Shown: positions 11,146-21,992 of the stretch, piece after piece | Numbering within the stretch: position 1 is the first letter of the stretch | Layout of the letters: every line of letters begins with the position of its first letter | From: Tausonia pullulans | Taxonomy: Eukaryota; Basidiomycota; Tremellomycetes; Cystofilobasidiales; Mrakiaceae | Assembly (NCBI GenBank): GCA_951802195.1 | Contig: OX637621.1 | Location: forward strand, 930,001-994,000 | Length of the DNA: 64,000 bases | Direction: 5' to 3' | Made by a program: the position numbers and the translations under genes | The notes under the pieces: model-generated | What the model was told of the DNA's origin: nothing | The model's input: only the letters and a program-made list of their open reading frames with translations | The model's database searches: none

Positions 11146-14100
11146 ATGGAGCGCCGCCCGAACGGTCCGCGCTCTCGAGTGCAGGCTGAGCCGCCATACG
11201 CGTCGTCTTCCGCCGCCGGCGGAGGGGGTGCGTCGGCGCCCGTCGCGCGCCAGGATCGCCGGGACGCCGTGTTCAGCGAGGTCTTTGGTCGCCGAGCGGC
11301 CGTTCACCATATGCATGCTCCACCCCAGCAGCAGCCAGGAAGGGGAGCCTACCTGCCGATGCCGCCTAGCGGGGGACCGGGGTTGCCGTACCCGCCTGGC
11401 GGAGGAGTAGGGTACGCGCCTGGCCCTCCTCCGAGGCCAACGGCAGGTGCCTACGACCAGTACGCTGGATCGGTTGGCGTCGGCTTGCCTCCCGGGACGG
11501 GTCCTCCGGGCGTGTACAGCGCCTCCTACGGATACCCGGTGAGGACCTTCGCTCTTTCTCTGCTTGGCCTGTGCTTGCGAAGGACTGGACTTGGGCGGGA
11601 GGGGGACCCGCTGGCAGGGGCTGGAGCTCGTCATTGGCGGCGGGGTTGGGTGAGCCCTTGTGAAAGAGAGGGAGAGAGAAGGGTCCTGCCGCCGGACAGA
11701 TCGGCCAGCAGCATGGTCTCTGTCGTCCGCCCCTCCCCTGCTAGTCCTAGCCCCTGGCCCTGCCCTAGACCTGGTTGTTGTTGTGCCTGTCTGAGAGGGA
11801 CGCTTGCTGACCATCTCGGCTCTTTTACGCCCTGCTGCTCCGCCCCGGCCGGTCGTCATCTGTCCCCCTCTCACCCTCGCCTTCCTCCTACCGCCCCTCC
11901 GTCCATTAACCATCTACCTTGCGAAAGCAGACCCAACAGCATGCGCCAGCCCCAAACGCCAACGCCTACAACCGTCGAGCCTCCATCAGCCCGTCCATCT
12001 ACTCTGACGGCGACCTCAGCTCCCTTCACGGCAGTAACGGTTCGCCCACGCCTCAACACTCTCTCTACCACGTCAACGGAGGCGGCGGGGGACCTAACAA
12101 TCGAGTCGCATCGGCATCGTCCCAGTACTACCAGCAACACCCCGCTTCCTCCGGAGGCTACGCCGCGTCATCATCCCCGAACCTCGCTGTCCCCAGCGCG
12201 GGTGACGTGCAGCGATCGAGGACGCTCAGCAGCCAACGGTCCATCATGTCGTCCGAGCCGCCCTGGGAGAGCGGAGCCGGGTACACGAACGGCGGAGGTG
12301 GGGGCTACGCGCCTGGAGCCTCATCCTCCTTATCATCAGCCTCTGCTCCCGGATCGGCCCAGCTCACCCCGGCGCAGGTCTACCAGGCTCAGGTCGGTGG
12401 ACCCTCGAGGCAGCTCACGGCCGCAGGCTACGTCCCAGCCCACATCGCCCACCGCCAACAAGCACCTCCAACAGGGCCCTACATGCACCCACCGCCTCCC
12501 TCAACCGGGTCCGCAGCCATGTCGTCCCCTTCAAGCGCATCCGCGTCGTCCTCGTTTGTCTCGCTCGGGTCCCAACCGGAAGGCGGCGCGTACCAACAGC
12601 AGCCCTCGCCGCCGCCGCCGCTGACTTCGACGTCGACGTCAACGTCGAGGTCCGAGCGCCCTCCGAGGTTGCCCTCATTCGACAAGGGTTACGAGGGTCT
12701 CGGCCTCGGGTCGCTAGATCTAGGCACTGGGGGCGATGAAAGGGGTGGTGGGACGGTCACACCGAGGCCGATGAACGATGATAGCGAGCTCGGGTACTTG
12801 GCTGGAGGCGCGTCGGAGAACACGTCGGGTGAGTTCGCCGTCCTTGCTCGCGTCCTGCTGCAGTCAGTCATGTTCCGGGCTGACGAGGGGCAACACCTCC
12901 TCCTGCAGCCACGTCGTCGGTTTACTCTGGGTCGGCGCGTAACTCGCTTCACGCCCGGACGCCTTCCGAGTCGTCGATGAGATCCGTCGGCGGCGAGTAC
13001 GGGATACGGTCCCAGTTTGCTCGTGCGTGACTCAGGTTCTCCTCCTCTCGGTCGAGGCTAACCGGGATGCTCCTTCCTAGCCCTCTCTCGCATTGACACT
13101 GGACTCGCTAACTACCACACGGTAGGCTCGCCAACGTCGAGCTCGCCCGCCCAGTCCGTTGCCGGTATCGACCCGGGCTACATCCGCCGACATGTGGGCA
13201 GTGGAGGAACCACCACAGGCCGCCGCGAGTCCATCGACAGTTCCCGGAGCTTGCCGACCCTCCAGCGAGGTGCCTCGAACGGGGACCTCCGCTCAGCGAG
13301 CTTCTCGAGCCAGATGTCGCGCGCCGAAGCGACGGCTTCGATCCGGTCCAACTCGCGATCATCGAACCACCACCCACCGATCCCAACGCACCTTCCTTCG
13401 TCGTCGTACGGTGGCAATGGGCCTCCGTCGGCGATGACAACGAGCATGCCGAACAAGCGCGCTGGGTCCATCACGCTTGCGACGCGTCGTCAGTTGCAGA
13501 TCATGCCGGCTCTCTTGTCGCGGGTCGCCAACGCCTTCCGGACCCATATCGTCCTCAGCGAGAGGACCAAGGCTGGTCTCGTCTACAAAGACGCATTCGA
13601 TGGCAAGGAGGCCGTCGATCTCATCTGCGAGATCCTCCAAACGTCAGACCGCAACATTGCCCTCCTCCTCGGTCGGGCGCTCGAGGACCAGAAGTTCTAC
13701 CATGACGTCACGTACGATCACAAGCTTCGGGACTCGGCAACGGAGCTCTACCAGTTCCGCGCTCAGCCGATCCTCCCTGCCGTGCCGTTCACGACGCCGG
13801 TGTACTCGCACGGTGGAGGGACTCCCCCGGGGGATGAGGATGGTTCGGCTTCAGCGCACGATCTCACCAACTCGATTGTCTTTCCACCGTCGTACTCGTC
13901 TTCCACATCGATCAACGGTCTTCCTGCGACCCCTCAACATCAGCTGCACCAGGGGGAGACGACGTCGATGCCCGCATCATCGATCCGAGGTCTCCTGCCT
14001 GCGCCACACCACTCGTCCGACTCGGGATCCCTCCCGACGCGGAGGACATCCATCTTGACAACTCCCCGAGGAGGAGGTAGCAGCGGTGTCGCCGCCCCGC

Positions 14101-17100
14101 TCTCCCCAAGCAGCGTCACCGACAACAACAACACCCCGAGCAGCAGCGCACTCGAGCTGGACGACGAGCAGAAACTCCCCACGGGCGTCTTCACCATCCT
14201 CCTCAGCTGCTACTCGCCGACGTGCAACGACCGCTCGCTCTGTTACTCCATCGCCTGCCCGCGACGGGTTGTCCAGGCCAAGCTCCTCAACTTGACGCCT
14301 CAGCCTGGTCTGCAGAAGACGGCTCAGGTTGAGGATGAGAAGGACGGCGAGGGGGATGCTGGGGCGACACTGTGGGCGACGGGCATCTCGGAGGAGTTCC
14401 TGGCGACCGTCGATTCGGAGGAGAGGAAGCGACAGGAGGCGATCAACGAGCTCATCTTTACCGAGAAGGACTTTGTTCGCGACCTGGAGTATCTCCGCGA
14501 TGTGAGTGCTGCAAGAGGTGTGCCTGTTTCGCATTGTCATTCTCACGTTGACCACCCACTTGCCCTTGCCCTTTTCCCTCCTCCTCGCGCGTTTCCTTCC
14601 AGTTCTGGATGGCCCCCCTCCGAGCGGGCGACATTATCCAGCCGCCCGAGCGGCGCGAGTCGTTCCTCCAAGACGTCTTTTGGAACGTCCTCACGATCCT
14701 CAACAAAAACTCGGTCCTCTCGGACCGGTTCCAGCGGCGCAAGAACCAGGCGCGCGAGGCCAAGACCTACGTGATTGACCACATCGGCGACATCCTCCTC
14801 GAACTCGTCCCGACGTTCCAGCCGTTCATCGAGTATGGAGGCCATCAAGCCTACGGCAAGCTCGAGTTCGAGAAGGAGAAGGCCTCAAACGCCGAGTTTC
14901 TCAAGTTCGTCGACGAGGTCGAGCGTAAGCCCGAGTCGCGTAAGATCGAGCTCAACGGGTTCCTCACCCGGCCAACGACGCGGCTCGGACGGTATCCGCT
15001 CTTGCTCAAGGCGATCCTCAAGCTCACCAAGGAGGACAACGATGACTTCCGGACGATCCCCCTCGTCCTCAAGATGTTTGACGACTTCCTCGAGCGTGTC
15101 AACACCGCGGCGGGCAAGACGCAGAACCGGATGGACCTCCAAGCGCTCGAGTCGGCGCTTCGCCCGGCGGAGAGCCACACACTCCGGCTCAAGGACGAGC
15201 ACCGCGAGCTCGTGCACAAGGGCCAGTTCAAGCGTCGGGGCGGGTCGGCCCACGAGAACGCGGACCTCGAGGTCTACCTACTTGACAACGTACTCGTCCT
15301 CAGTCGATACAAGCCGATCGGCAAGAACCAGGAGGAGCTCCGGCTCTACAAGAGGCCGATTCCGCTCGAGCTGTTGACGATGGTGACGCTCGACGAGTCG
15401 TACAACCTCTCGAAGTACGGCATTCGACCGAAGTCGCTCCTCTCGAGGACATCGACATCCAAGTCGGGCGGCCAGAACGAGATCAACAAGAAGCCTGAGA
15501 AGGAGGGCAAGCACGGCTTCTCCATCACGTTCCACTATCTTGGCCGCTCGGGCTACTCGCTCACCCTCTGGACCGCGAGCCATATCCAGCGGAAGAAGTG
15601 GCTCGAGATCATCGACCGCCAGCAGACGATCATCCGCGAACAAAACCGCAAGCTCGAGATCAAGACGCTCGAGACGGTCTTTGCCGGAGGGCACAAGGTC
15701 AACTGTGCGACGCCATACGGTGAGCCAAGTCTCCGCCATCTGATTTAGGGCATCACCTTGCTAATGTACTTTCTCTCCCAGATGGTGGTCGCCGCATGAT
15801 GTACGGCACGGACGACGGCGTCTACTTTTCCAACCTCACCGAGCCGGACCGTCCGCCTGTTCTGCTGCTCCCGCTTCTCGACGTCACCCAGGTTGACGTC
15901 CTCGAGTCGTTCCAGCTCCTCATCGTCCTTTCGGGTGCGTCTCACCTCTCATCACCAGCGATTCCACTCTCTCTTTCTCTCTCGCTGACATGCTGCCTCC
16001 TCACCTATTGCAGAACGGTCTGTCCAAACGTTCCCGCTCGAGGCGCTCTCGCCGCAGGATCCCTCAGCGGCTCTCCGGCGAGGCAAGCGCGTCTCCTCGC
16101 ATACGACCTTCTTCAAGGCCGGTGTCTGCATGGGCCGGACGCTCGTCTGCATCGTCAAGTCGAGTCCGCTGTCGTCGACGATCAAAGTCATGGACCCCGT
16201 CGAGGCGCAGACGAAGAAGAAGCCCCAAGGTGCGGCGTTCTCCAAGCTCATACCGACGAAGACCGAGACGCTCCGGGTCTTCAAGGAGTTCTACATTCCG
16301 ACCGAATCGACGTCGATCCACTTCCTCAAGACCAAGCTTTGCGTCGGCTGCACGAAGGGCTTTGAGATCGTCGACCTCGAGACGCTCGACACCCAAGGCC
16401 TTCTCGACCCGGCGGACCCGAACCTTGATCTTGTCCACAAGCCGCGGAAGCCAATGGAGCAGCCGCTCGTCCGGCCGATTGCCATCTACAGGATCGAGGG
16501 CGACTTCCTGCTGTGCTACGATGAGTTTGCCTTCTACGTCAATCGCAACGGCTGGCGCGTCGGTGGGCCGAGGAACCGCGACGACGTCCGGTGGCGAATC
16601 ACTTGGGAGGGCACTCCAACCCACTTTGGTGAGTAGAGACTCCAAGGCTAAGGCTTCGCGTGACTGATTGTCTCTGATTGTTTGCCTTGGCACCTTCACC
16701 TCACAGCGCTTCAATATCCTTGGGTCCTCGCCTTCGACCCCAACTTCGTAGAAGTGTGGAACGTGAACACGGGCGTCTTCACCCAGGTCATCCAGGGTGC
16801 CAACATCCGCCTCCTCTTCGCCGACACGCCACCCTCAGCCGTCCACTCGCAGGCGCAACTGCAGCAGCAGCAGCAGCGGCTTGCCTACGGCCGATCAGGG
16901 GGACCTGGACCAGGCCCTGGACGTCCGCCGCCGCCACACGGGTACAACCCGTACGCCCAGCAGCAAGGCTACACCAACGGAGGTGGTGGGATGCATCCAT
17001 CACACGGGCAGATGCGGCCCCCACCGATGCAGCAGCAGCTGCCGCCGCGGATGCCGCCTGCGCCGCCTCCGAACCCGAGGAGCCAAATCGTGCTTGACAT

Positions 17101-17143
17101 CGACGGCAAAATCTCGACGGTCGTCCTCCGATCGAGCGTCTGA
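11146..17143 (+). CDS. ROM2: Rho1 guanine nucleotide exchange factor (DEP-DH-PH-CNH), ROM2 type
   Basis: This protein activates Rho1 by GDP/GTP exchange at the plasma membrane, upstream of the cell-wall-integrity PKC/MAPK pathway. Domains in order: a long disordered Ser/Pro/Gly-rich N-terminus (exon 1, 11146-11538, then from 11931); a DEP-like domain (VANAFRTHIVLSER, AFDGKEAVDLICEIL); a DH domain starting at AINELIFTEKDFVRDLEYLR and containing FLTRPTTRLGRYPLLLKAIL; a PH domain (VYLLDNVLVLSRY, FSITFHYLG); and a citron-homology domain (YGTDDGVYFSNL, LCVGCTKGFEIVDLETLDTQ, DFLLCYDEFAFYVNRNGW, YPWVLAFDPNFVEVWNV). The C-terminal tail is Gln/Pro/Gly-rich and ends VLRSSV. Intron 1 is 392 nt and the rest are short. 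The order and length are those of fungal Rom2-type GEFs. The symbol is by family resemblance. Confidence 0.9.
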
Positions 17144-18067
17144 AATGCGTTACGCCCTTGTTCTTTCCTCTTCCACCACCGTGTAATCTCGCTTTTCCGA
17201 CTGAACGTGCGCCTGCGCCTTGCCTCCTCCTTGCTTTTCACTTACGAACCCTCCTCACATGCATCTCCTCACTTCGTCCTCGACCCATCCTACCCACCCT
17301 AAAAATCTCAAGTCTTGATACCATCTCGATTTCAAAGATCACCTCCGCTCTCTCTTCTATTTTACCCAACGCATCGTCCTATCCTTCGCCCACTCGTTGC
17401 TGCGAGAGACTCAAGTCGCCTGTGTTCCCTTTCTTCTCCATTTATTACCTCTCTCTCTCTCTCTCTCTTTCTCTCTTCTCTTGCTTTTCTCTCGCTTCTT
17501 CGCTGCTTCCTCTCTTTTCTTTTCTCTCTCGTCGCCGCCGTCGTCGTTTTTTCCTCCTTGTCTTGCCGCTTTGGTCGGTCGCTCATTCTCGTATGCTTCC
17601 TTCCCTTCCACCGTCTCTATCTTTCTCTCTCCCTCTCGCCTCTCGATCTGCATGCACCCTTCGACCGCGTGATTCTTCCTCTCACGCTTGATGACCTTAG
17701 CGCATGATCCGGGCTGCCTGGGTTGGGCCTGAAGCAGGAAAAGGCCCCCCCCCCCACCCCCAGGGGTCAGTCATACCGAGGGCGGCGCGCTGCCGGTGGC
17801 GGAATGCGCGCGCTTCTGCTTCGCCATCTCCACCGACCCCCGCCCTCCTTGCCCCCCTCCCTCGGTGACGGCGGACGCTTTCGTTGTTGGAGAGGAGGAG
17901 CCAGTATGGTGACTTTGATTTTTTATTATTTTTGTTTCCTTTTTCTATCCATTCCCCCCCCCCTCAAGGGCGCCTCTCCCAAGTTCCCGTGCCGAGCTAC
18001 GGGAGATGAGGAAGAGCAAAGAGCCAAGCAGACGGCGCAGAAGCGAGACGGACGTCGGTCGGTCAGT
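17144..18067. other. Intergenic, convergent; CT-rich, no gene seen
   Basis: This stretch lies between the stops of the RhoGEF (+) and the minus-strand RRM gene. The left half is strongly pyrimidine-rich (CTCTCT tracts near 17447-17480) and open in several frames because of composition, not coding. A C run lies near 17745-17754. Part may be a further 3' exon of the RRM gene (see that entry). Confidence 0.5.
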
Positions 18068-18758
18068 CTAACGACTCACGTCGCGTTCACACATCGCCGG
18101 CTCGTCGTACGCCAAGAGACTCACGTGGACGGCGTAACCCGGCTGAGGGGAGCGCGGTGGAGGGGGGGAGGGGGGGGGAGGGTGTGTGTGTGGATGAAGA
18201 GACAGACAGGACACAAGAGTCAGGGGTGGGGCTTCGAATCGACGAGGGCGCCGCCGCCCTGCGAGCCCGACGCGGGTCGGGTCCCGTCTGGGTCTGGGTC
18301 GATCCGACGCGACGGGGATCGGTCGGCTCAAGAGGATGATGTCGCGGATGGGACGCACAACAGTCAGACCCTTCTGCTGGTCCTCCGGGCTCTTGGTCTG
18401 GACGAAACCGAACGTCGGTCGGCCGACCCTCGACGGCCGCGTGTTCCGGGCGGGGACGACATACGCGTCGTCGACGGCGACGCCATGGGCCTCAAAGTTA
18501 GCCTGGGAGACACCCACACACGCAGTCAGATACTAAGGAAAGGACGAAGAGGACTGATGAGAGGCAACACACGCGAAGCTCCTCGGTCGTCTGCGTTTCC
18601 GGGATGGAGCGAACGAGGAGAAGCGTCGGTGAGGGCTCCTCGCTGCGAGCGCCGTAGGATCGGGCGAGCGCCGGGAAGCGAGGAGCGACGGTGGCGATCT
18701 GGAGGGCGGAGAACCGAGGGGCTTGAACAGCAGCGGAGCGGAGAGCGGCAACGAACAT
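18068..18758 (-). CDS. Small RRM-domain protein, probably mitochondrial
   Basis: Exon 1 starts at 18758 with an arginine/alanine-rich leader free of acidic residues (MFVAALRSAAVQAPRFSAL), which looks like a mitochondrial presequence. An RRM follows: RNP2-like TLLLVRSIPE, then TTEELRANFEAHGVAVDDAY across the first splice (acceptor before GCTAACTTTGAG), and RNP1-like VGRPTFGFVQTKSPEDQQK. The last part, AVHVSLLAYDEP, fits the fourth RRM strand. A C-run-containing intron separates the last exons. The 3' end is uncertain. The stop at 18070-18068 lies just after a GTGAGT that could be a real donor, in which case the gene extends further left. It shares a 169-bp divergent promoter with another RRM protein gene. 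The RNA target is unknown. Confidence 0.6.
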
Positions 18759-18927
18759 GGCGAGAAGGGATGATGGTTAAGGAGAGAAGAGAAGTACGGC
18801 AGGCGACCCCCTCGGAGGAGTCCTGCTGTTCGTCCTGGACAGTGCGTTGAAGGCCACAGGCGACAACCGACAGCCCTCCCTCGGTTCAGCAGCCCTCAAC
18901 AACCACCACTACCTCTCTCGCTCCGCC
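18759..18927. promoter_or_regulatory. Divergent promoter between two RRM-protein genes
   Basis: Only 169 bp separate the start codons of two oppositely transcribed genes whose products have the same layout (presequence-like N-terminus plus one RRM). Shared regulation is an inference from spacing. Confidence 0.5.
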
Positions 18928-19783
18928 ATGTTCTCGCTCGCAGTCTCGCTTAAGGCCTCCTGCCCCAGGGCTGCTGCTCCTGTCTTCTCGTCCAGCGCGT
19001 CGGCGTCCACCTCGGCCCTCCTACCCCTCCTCATCCGATCGGTCCATTACGACGCGACAGGCCGGCGGGCGGACTTGTCCCTTCCTAGCATGGAGAACTC
19101 ACCAACGACGCTCTGGGTGTGTCTTGCTTGTCCTCCGAGTTGTCGGAGCATGTGTCGAATAGTGCTGACGGGAGCGCTCGTCCTCTTCCTCACTCCCGCC
19201 CTCCCCCTCCACTCGCCGTTTAGTTGTCCAAGCTGCCCAATTTCTATGGCGCCGAGCAGATCCGGGAGCGGTTCGCATCCATCGGCTGCGAGGTTAAGGA
19301 CATCCACGTTCCTCCATCGTTCAATGAGGCTGGCAAGCGGAGAAAGAACTCGCGGGGGTTCGCCTACGTTGAGTTTGAGACGAAGGATGCCATGCGCAAG
19401 GCGTTTACGAGTGTGGGTCTAGAATGACCGAGGTATCTTCGCGTCAAGCCAGCTACTGACGATAAGAGGATCACGTTCTATCCCCAGGTGGAGAAGTCAG
19501 ACTCTTGGGTTGTGCGGGTGCGTGGCGGTCGCGGCAATGATGAGCCCCCCTCCGCCCGGTTCATGCGCTGACTCTGCGTTCCTGTTGGCACCTGCAGCGG
19601 TCAAAGTGGGGTGTCGAGGAAGCTCGCACATATAAGGATTGGGCATTCGACCCGGAGTTTAAAAAGAAGCAGGCCGCCCGGGCACGGGAAGAGGAGAGGC
19701 TGGCGAAGCAGCTGCTTGGGAACGGTGGCGCCCATCAGGGACCGTCAAGAGGTACTCGCCCTCGCGAGAAGTGGAATCTATGA
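18928..19783 (+). CDS. Single-RRM protein, probably mitochondrial
   Basis: Exons are 18928-19116, 19224 to about 19415, a short exon near 19487 (VEKSDSWVVR), and a last exon from about 19600 to the TGA at 19781-19783. The N-terminus (MFSLAVSLKASCPRAAAP, then Ser/Ala-rich, then LIRSVHYD) looks like a mitochondrial targeting sequence. The RRM has RNP2 LWLSKLPNFY and RNP1 NSRGFAYVEF. After it come KWGVEEARTYKDWAFDPEFK and a lysine/arginine/glutamate-rich helix ending in TRPREKWNL. The second donor is read as GTGGGT, which keeps the frame. I do not recognise a named orthologue. Conserved W-G-V-E and D-W-A-F-D-P residues downstream of the RRM may help identify the family. The location is inferred from the leader only. 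Confidence 0.68.
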
Positions 19784-20095
19784 GCTAGTTTGTGGCGTGT
19801 TTTATTGTATGTTGTGCTGTGTACCTCACGCTCGAGAGCAAGCAGCTGAGCCGGCGTGGTAACGGTCCTCAGGAACTGTCTCTGCTGCATGTGCTTGCCT
19901 TGCCATCTCTGAGATGAGGAAAAGATGATCCCTGCGCCCTCCAAGGCGTCCATGAGGAAGCTGATGGGATCTCGATAACGGTCGTGTCGTTGTCAAGGCG
20001 CACCTGTCGTGCTCGAAACTGTCAGTCGTGCTTCCGCGTCCTCCTCCTTGGTCCTTTCGCTCTTGGCCGTGAACACCCACCCACTTCTCCCAGTC
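19784..20095. other. Intergenic between the RRM gene and DPH5
   Basis: 312 bp between two plus-strand genes. It should hold the RRM gene 3' UTR and the DPH5 promoter. No reading frame or structured element stands out. Confidence 0.6.
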
Positions 20096-21419
20096 ATGCT
20101 TTACGTTATTGGTCTCGGTCTCTCCGACGAGAAGGACATCACTGTCAAGGGCCTCGAGGTATGCTGGCGCGGTTCATTGGCCCTTGTCCTGAAGCAGGAC
20201 TGACTGGTCTCGTCCAACGGCTTTCCTCTCTCTTTCCTTTCTCTACCAGGCGGTCAAAGGCGCTGCTCGCGTGTACCTCGAAGCCTACACATCCATTCTC
20301 ATGGTAGACAAGGAGCGACTTGTATGTCCGATAATCCCTCTGCATGAGGCGGCTGTCGAATGCGCGGCTGAACCGATGGCGCGAATGGGTTGAACTCGGT
20401 CCTTCTATAGGAGGCCTTCTACGGCAAGGAGGTCATTCTCGCCCCTCGGGAGATGGTCGAGCTCGAGTCGGACGACATTCTCAAGGACGCCGACAAAGTC
20501 GATGTCTGCTTCCTCGTCGTTGGAGACCCGTTCGGGTGCGTCGTTGCGCTCTATATTTCGGCCTCGGCCGGTGCGACTGTCCTGACAGCTGCCTGCCTGC
20601 CCTATCTCTCTGATTGTCTTCTCCCCTCGAGCAGTGCCACCACTCACACCGACCTTCTTCTCCGTGCCCGCGAGCTCAAGATCCCCTCGTCCGTCATCCA
20701 CAACGCCTCCATTATGAACGCTATGGGCGCATGTGGTCTCCAGCTCTACAACTTTGGCCAGACCGTCTCGCTTGTCTTCTTCACCGACACCTGGAAGCCG
20801 AGCTCGTTCTACGACCGCGTCAAGGAGAACTGGGAGCGCGGCATGCACACCCTCGTCCTTCTCGATATCAAGGTCCGCGAACAGAGCGAGGAGAACATGG
20901 CCAGGTCGGTCCTTGTCCGCATCTCACTGCCTCCGATGAGGGACTGAACGAGGCTCCGAATGGCGCTCTTAACAGGAACCGCAAGATCTACGAGCCCCCT
21001 CGCTTCATGGACCCTGCTCTTGCCGTCCGCCAGCTCATTGAGACGGAGGTCACCCGCGCCGAGGGTATGTTCAAACTTCTGGGCAGCTGATCCCTCTTTT
21101 TGAATCCTACTCATCTCTCTTATTCCTCTCTCTCTCTGTAGGCGTTCTCGACCCGGACAATACGCTTGCCATCACCATCTCCCGGCTCGGCACCTCCACC
21201 CAGCTCTTCAAGGCCGGCACGCTCACCGAGCTCTCCAAGGTCACCGAGGAGGAGTACGGCCCGCCGCTGCACTCACTCGTCATCGTCGGCAAGAGGATAC
21301 ACCCTCTCGAGGTTGAGTTTGCAGGCCAGTGGGCCATTGGCGAGGGCGAGGGCCGGAATAAGGAGTGGTGGCGGATCGCTAAGGACGTACTCGGCGTCGA
21401 GCTCGAGGGCGAGCATTGA
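20096..21419 (+). CDS. DPH5: Diphthine methyl ester synthase (Dph5)
   Basis: Dph5 is a cytosolic SAM-dependent methyltransferase that methylates the modified histidine of elongation factor 2 during diphthamide synthesis. Exons are 20096-20158, 20250-20321, 20411-20535, 20635-20904, 20976-21064 and 21142-21419. All junctions keep frame with GT/AG ends. The product starts [20 protein letters not shown] and has the tetrapyrrole-methylase-fold signatures [11 protein letters not shown], the SAM-site [50 protein letters not shown] and [13 protein letters not shown]. It ends in [17 protein letters not shown] and [11 protein letters not shown]. The length (about 298 residues) is close to the family's usual ~285-300. 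The call is secure. Confidence 0.96.
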
Positions 21420-21992
21420 TGATGAATTAGACGCATGTTGAATGAGCTTGTGATTCGCCAATCGTCAGATGTGGGATATGTGACGGCAAGCTGCCACCGT
21501 CGCGCCGCATGCATCCAAGCAAGAGCACGCGCATCGGGGCGGTGGCATCAGTAGCGTCAATGCTCTCAAAAAAATAGCTCTATCTATACCTCATCGATCA
21601 TGGCTTGACTCTCCCTGCACCACTCAGCAACGATTCTCTCCCCTCAGTTGGTTGAAACCCGCGCGACGCCCTCCTTGTCCCAATGCGAGAACCTCGACGC
21701 GTCGACGCTGCGTTCAACCGAGGCGGACACACCCTTGGTTTGCTTTCGACCGCCAACTCCAGCCTCCTTCGAGCCCGCCGCCCTTGGTGCTACCGCCTCC
21801 GGACTCCGCCTGAGACATTGATCCCCCTGATTTCGGCTTGTCGTCAAACAAAGCAGACACGGAAGACCTTGCAATTAAAAGAAACTCCAAGGCGAGTACG
21901 CCCGTTCCAACCCCGGTTATCGAGGGCCACTAAGTTTCGCTGCCAATGTGGGACTGATAGTTGGTCTTTCTTCCCTCTGGATAGGGCCTATC
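21420..21992. other. Intergenic between DPH5 and the SCC4-like gene
   Basis: 573 bp with no convincing gene. A plus-strand frame is open across much of 21683-22003, but its arginine-rich product and lack of any family resemblance suggest a chance frame in the promoter and leader. Confidence 0.55.

Noticed and set aside
17158-17707. Several 60-180 codon frames in the CT-rich region after the RhoGEF
   Set aside because: They are runs of Ser, Leu and Phe made by pyrimidine-rich DNA, with no splice structure or conserved motif.
18230-18250. TTCGAATC word considered as a tRNA B box
   Set aside because: No matching A box, acceptor stem or cloverleaf could be built around it.
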